From: Thermodesulfobacteriota bacterium
GTDB lineage: Bacteria; Desulfobacterota; Syntrophobacteria; BM002
Reading direction: 5' to 3'
DNA: 7,905 nt
Assembly (NCBI GenBank): GCA_947259475.1
Contig: CAMYLW010000124.1
Coordinates: 1 to 7,905, forward strand
Both the position numbers and the translations under genes were made by a program. This document shows, in pieces, positions 5,802 to 7,905 of the stretch. The notes beneath the pieces were generated by a model, which saw nothing but the letters and a program-made list of their open reading frames with translations, was not told the origin of the DNA and ran no database searches. The first letter of the stretch is position 1. Each line of letters opens with the position of its first letter.

Positions 5802-5822
5802 CTAAGCCTAGCGCCTAGTAAC
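5802..5822 (-). repeat. Short heptad-repeat tract overlapping the pyrF stop codon
   Basis: On the minus strand three 7-base units follow each other: GTTACTA (5822-5816), GGCGCTA (5815-5809) and GGCTTAG (5808-5802). They share the GNNNNNA-like grid of the other tracts, and the pyrF TAG stop (5810-5808) lies inside. Only three degenerate units are present and no inverted partner is seen, so the call is weaker than for the paired elements. Confidence 0.35.
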
Positions 5823-6512
5823 TCCCTCTGTCCTCGAGCCCACTGCCGGGTCTGTAGCGGCCCGAATTGGTCGCCCCACCACAATGTAATCAGCACCGTT
5901 TCTGACTGCCTGATACGGAGTGACTATTCTCCTCTGATCGTCTTTGCTGACCTCCCCCCATTCCGGACGAATACCGGGCGTTACCACAAGCAGGTCCATT
6001 CCGAATTCTTCTTTCACCGCCTGTACTTCGTGACCTGAACAAACTACCCCAGCACAACCAGCCTCTATTGCTATCCTTGCTCTATGCACGACGAGTTTGA
6101 CAACCTCTTCTGCCAACTCAGGCTGAATCCCCAGCGCCGTCAACTGTCTCGCATCGAGACTGGTCAGCACGGTCACCGCCAGAACTTTGGTGTGGTCAGG
6201 AACTTCAGCCGCTACAGCTTCAAGAAGGCCAGGGTCGCAATGGACCGTTATAAAGTTGGCCCGGCGCAGGCAAGAACCGCTCCGAATGGCCCGCTGAACT
6301 GTTGCCGGGATATCATGAAATTTCAGATCGAGAAAAATGCCAGCATCAGTCAGATCCGCAATGGTATCAACTATTGGTGGCCCCTCGGAAACAAAGAGCT
6401 CCAAGCCAATCTTGAACACCCCCACGTGCTCACTAAGCAGCGTAACATGCTTGCGGGCTTCTTGTGCGTCAGGCACATCCAAAGGAAATATCAACCGATC
6501 TTTGGCAATCAT
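5808..6512 (-). CDS. pyrF: Orotidine 5'-phosphate decarboxylase
   Basis: PyrF (234 aa) catalyses the last step of UMP synthesis, decarboxylation of OMP, as a cytoplasmic TIM-barrel dimer. The active-site signature LDLKFHDIPATV is present with Asp62, Lys64 and Asp67, and Lys34 (VFKIG) supplies the other charged partner. The phosphate-binding loops PGIRP (179-183) and VGRPI (212-216) are intact. Translation from ATG 6512-6510 follows a GGTGGGGGTG stretch. After VGRPI the tail, about 18 residues, departs from the usual helix after the conserved DP, ending in VTRR; the stop lies in a short heptad-repeat tract. Core function should be unaffected. It is transcribed away from pyrE, and toward tadA 57 bases downstream. 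Confidence 0.95.
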   Translation of the reverse strand: MIAKDRLIFPLDVPDAQEARKHVTLLSEHVGVFKIGLELFVSEGPPIVDTIADLTDAGIFLDLKFHDIPATVQRAIRSGSCLRRANFITVHCDPGLLEAVAAEVPDHTKVLAVTVLTSLDARQLTALGIQPELAEEVVKLVVHRARIAIEAGCAGVVCSGHEVQAVKEEFGMDLLVVTPGIRPEWGEVSKDDQRRIVTPYQAVRNGADYIVVGRPIRAATDPAVGSRTEGVTRR

Positions 6513-6592
6513 CTACACCCCCACCAAGAGTAATTATCCCTTCTGACCACTCCAGCTTTACAATCACCTGGACTTATGGTCAAGTCAAAACA

Positions 6593-6627
6593 GCTTTCAA
6601 CCGTCAGCGTTCCGTATTCAGCTCCAT
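6593..6627 (+). repeat. Heptad-repeat tract in the pyrF-pyrE divergent control region
   Basis: Five 7-base units on the plus strand, GCTTTCA (6593-6599), ACCGTCA (6600-6606), GCGTTCC (6607-6613), GTATTCA (6614-6620) and GCTCCAT (6621-6627), follow the same GCNNTCA pattern as element B between the tRNA genes. No inverted partner is evident. The 200-base gap holds no other structure I can support, and no convincing promoter pair for either gene. Confidence 0.5.
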
Positions 6628-6700
6628 CTTTGGTTCTTGGAATGTTGCATACCATGGCGAGAAGGGATACTATGCTTTCTTAACTGAGTGTTAATATGCT

Positions 6701-6708
6701 GGAGGTGA
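6701..6708 (+). promoter_or_regulatory. Ribosome binding site that decides the pyrE TTG start
   Basis: GGAGGTGA lies 4 bases before TTG at 6713. The first in-frame ATG is six codons further down (6731), too far from this site, so TTG is preferred. Confidence 0.75.
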
Positions 6709-6712
6709 GACG

Positions 6713-7306
6713 TTGGAGAATGTGAGCGGCATGAAAGATCGCTTGATGGAAATCATACTGGAGAAGTCTTTTCAATATTCGGAGGAGCCTACCTTCAAGC
6801 TGGTTTCGGGTGGGGTGAGCAATTTCTACTTTAACTGTAAGCCCACCATGCTCGACCCTGAGGGCAAAGAGCTCATTGGCCGCCTTATTTTCAGCACAAT
6901 CCGAGCTCTCGAGGTTGCCGGAATCGGCGGCCTGGAATTGGGCTCGGTCCCCATCTCAAGCGCGGTTTCTCTGATTTCTCAACTCGAAGGGCAACCCATT
7001 AAAGAATTCATTGTCCGCAAAGAGAAAAAAGATCACGGCATCACGGCAAAGGTGGAGGGGGTATTTGTTGCCGGGGAGAAGGTGGTGGTGGTTGATGATG
7101 TCATCACCACCGGCGCTTCCACCATCAAGGCTATTGAGGCGGCTCAGAAGTTGGGCCTCGAGGTCTCTAAAGTGGTTATCCTGGTGGACCGGGAAGAAAT
7201 GAACGGCAGGCAGAACATTGAAAAACTCAGTCCGGAGGTGGAACCACTCATAACGCGGACGGAGGTCATGGCATTATATAAAAAACGCAAAGCACAAAGC
7301 GCATAG
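6713..7306 (+). CDS. pyrE: Orotate phosphoribosyltransferase
   Basis: PyrE (197 aa) joins orotate and PRPP to give OMP, the substrate of the neighbouring PyrF. The PRPP-binding motif VVVVDDVITTGAST is at residues 124-137 with the acidic pair Asp128-Asp129, and the mobile catalytic loop appears as VRKEKKDHG (101-109). Substrate-side motifs near YFNCKPTML (39-47) match family members from anaerobic bacteria. A TTG start is chosen from the strong ribosome site at 6701-6708. The last eight residues, KKRKAQSA, are encoded by a heptad-repeat arm shared with the convergent transporter gene and probably lie beyond the conserved fold. It is divergent from pyrF with 200 bases between, suggesting joint control of the two final UMP steps. 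Confidence 0.95.
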   Translation: MENVSGMKDRLMEIILEKSFQYSEEPTFKLVSGGVSNFYFNCKPTMLDPEGKELIGRLIFSTIRALEVAGIGGLELGSVPISSAVSLISQLEGQPIKEFIVRKEKKDHGITAKVEGVFVAGEKVVVVDDVITTGASTIKAIEAAQKLGLEVSKVVILVDREEMNGRQNIEKLSPEVEPLITRTEVMALYKKRKAQSA

Positions 7307-7443
7307 AGTTGCACGCAGAAAATTTACACCCTCCTGCTATCTTCAGATCAGCGATTCCACGAAAAGATACACTTATAATTAAGTTAATGGGTACCTCGCC
7401 TGTGGTATTAGATCCATCGTTATGCGCTTTGCTCCTTGCGTTT
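7283..7443. repeat. Element C: inverted heptad-repeat arms forming the 3' ends of pyrE and an MFS gene
   Basis: The last 24 bases of pyrE (7283-7306, plus) and the last 24 of the convergent MFS gene (7443-7420, minus) match at 20 of 24 positions. Both carry the 7-base units ACGCAAR, GNNCAAA and GCGCATA, and each arm ends in a stop codon (TAG and TAA). The 113-base centre contains no ORF and no recognisable terminator. The geometry (same family, plus-strand left arm, minus-strand right arm) is that of elements A and B. Confidence 0.7.
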
Positions 7444-7905
7444 CGCGCTGAGCAGCAGCAGGATAACCGCCAGCGCCTGGGCAAGTAGTGAGAAGGTTAC
7501 TTGAGTGTAAAGATCGGCGGTCCGTTGCCACAGCCAGGGCCCTAAAAGGGCACCTGCCATTCGACCCACCACCAATGCACTGAAATTGAAGGCAAACCAT
7601 TTCCCACGCTCTGCAGGCACCAATTCGGAGACGTAAGGAAAAATCGAGACTATGGTGAACTCAAAAAGGTAAAACATAACCACGAGCCCCACAAAGGCCA
7701 GAAATATCGAACTTTGGCAAAAAGGCAGGGCAAGATAACTCAGCCCCGTAAGAACGAGACCAGTCAAGATTGCGCGTCTTTTGCCAAAACGATCCACCAG
7801 GAACACCACGGTGAATTCTCCAGCCAACTCGGCCAACCCAACCAGAATCGAATAGAGTCCCAATGTTTGTACCTGGAGATTAAACTGCTTCTCCAACCAT
7901 GCTCC
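7420..7905 (-). CDS. Major facilitator superfamily transporter, C-terminal half (5'-truncated by window edge)
   Basis: The frame is open to the right edge, so the visible 161 residues are the C-terminal part of a protein that in this family usually has about 400 residues. At least five hydrophobic segments are seen, at about residues 16-37, 44-62, 66-88, 104-124 and 135-153 of the fragment. The cytoplasmic loop DRFGKRR (38-44) is the repeated motif A found between membrane helices 8 and 9 of this superfamily. Substrate and direction of transport cannot be told; AELAGEF and FPYVSELVPAERG recall sugar- or drug-type MFS proteins only loosely. The protein ends AKRKEQSA, nearly the same as the PyrE tail, because both ends are encoded by an inverted repeat. 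It is convergent with pyrE across 113 bases. Confidence 0.8.
   Translation of the reverse strand, partial: GAWLEKQFNLQVQTLGLYSILVGLAELAGEFTVVFLVDRFGKRRAILTGLVLTGLSYLALPFCQSSIFLAFVGLVVMFYLFEFTIVSIFPYVSELVPAERGKWFAFNFSALVVGRMAGALLGPWLWQRTADLYTQVTFSLLAQALAVILLLLSAKRKEQSA

Noticed and set aside
6084..6533. 149-codon plus-strand ORF antisense to pyrF
   Set aside because: No recognisable family, no ribosome site, and the opposite strand encodes an intact PyrF.
7087..7111. Hairpin GGTGGT...ACCACC inside pyrE
   Set aside because: It falls on codons of the conserved PRPP-binding motif (valine, aspartate and threonine-rich), which explains the symmetry.

Overview
This window looks like ordinary chromosomal DNA of an anaerobic bacterium of moderate GC content. 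The main clue is a four-subunit-type 2-oxoacid:ferredoxin oxidoreductase operon. A second is the bacterial housekeeping block tadA, tRNA-Ser, dnaX, ybaB, recR, whose gene order matches the Bacillus-type arrangement. A Desulfobacterota-like or other deeply branching anaerobe is a reasonable guess, but nothing here fixes the taxon. No phage, plasmid, CRISPR array or intact insertion sequence is visible.

Layout. Positions 1-1590 (minus strand) hold porG, porD and the first part of porA; the catalytic beta subunit porB would be expected just beyond the left edge. Positions 1764-4798 (minus) hold dnaX, ybaB and recR, transcribed in that order: clamp-loader subunit, nucleoid-associated protein and recombination mediator. 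Two serine tRNA genes (anticodons GGA and CGA, both with encoded CCA) lie upstream of dnaX at 4914-5235, also on the minus strand. Next come tadA (tRNA adenosine deaminase) and pyrF (OMP decarboxylase). pyrE (orotate phosphoribosyltransferase) is divergent from pyrF on the plus strand from 6713, so the last two steps of UMP synthesis share one 200-bp control region. The C-terminal half of a major facilitator transporter converges on pyrE and runs off the right edge.

The least ordinary content is between the genes. Several gaps and gene 3' ends carry short degenerate tandem repeats with an exact 7-base period and a general form GNNNNNA. Three pairs are arranged as inverted arms around a core: 2382-2620, 5017-5136 and 7283-7443. 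Three further tracts appear unpaired (3094-3114, 5802-5822, 6593-6627). The first element also contains a 40-base-arm palindrome whose two halves are each a separate hairpin with a compensatory base change. The third pair encodes the last residues of two unrelated convergent proteins, which therefore end almost alike. The dnaX leader can fold into two mutually exclusive hairpins, one reaching the start codon. These are sequence observations; mobility or function of the repeats is inferred.
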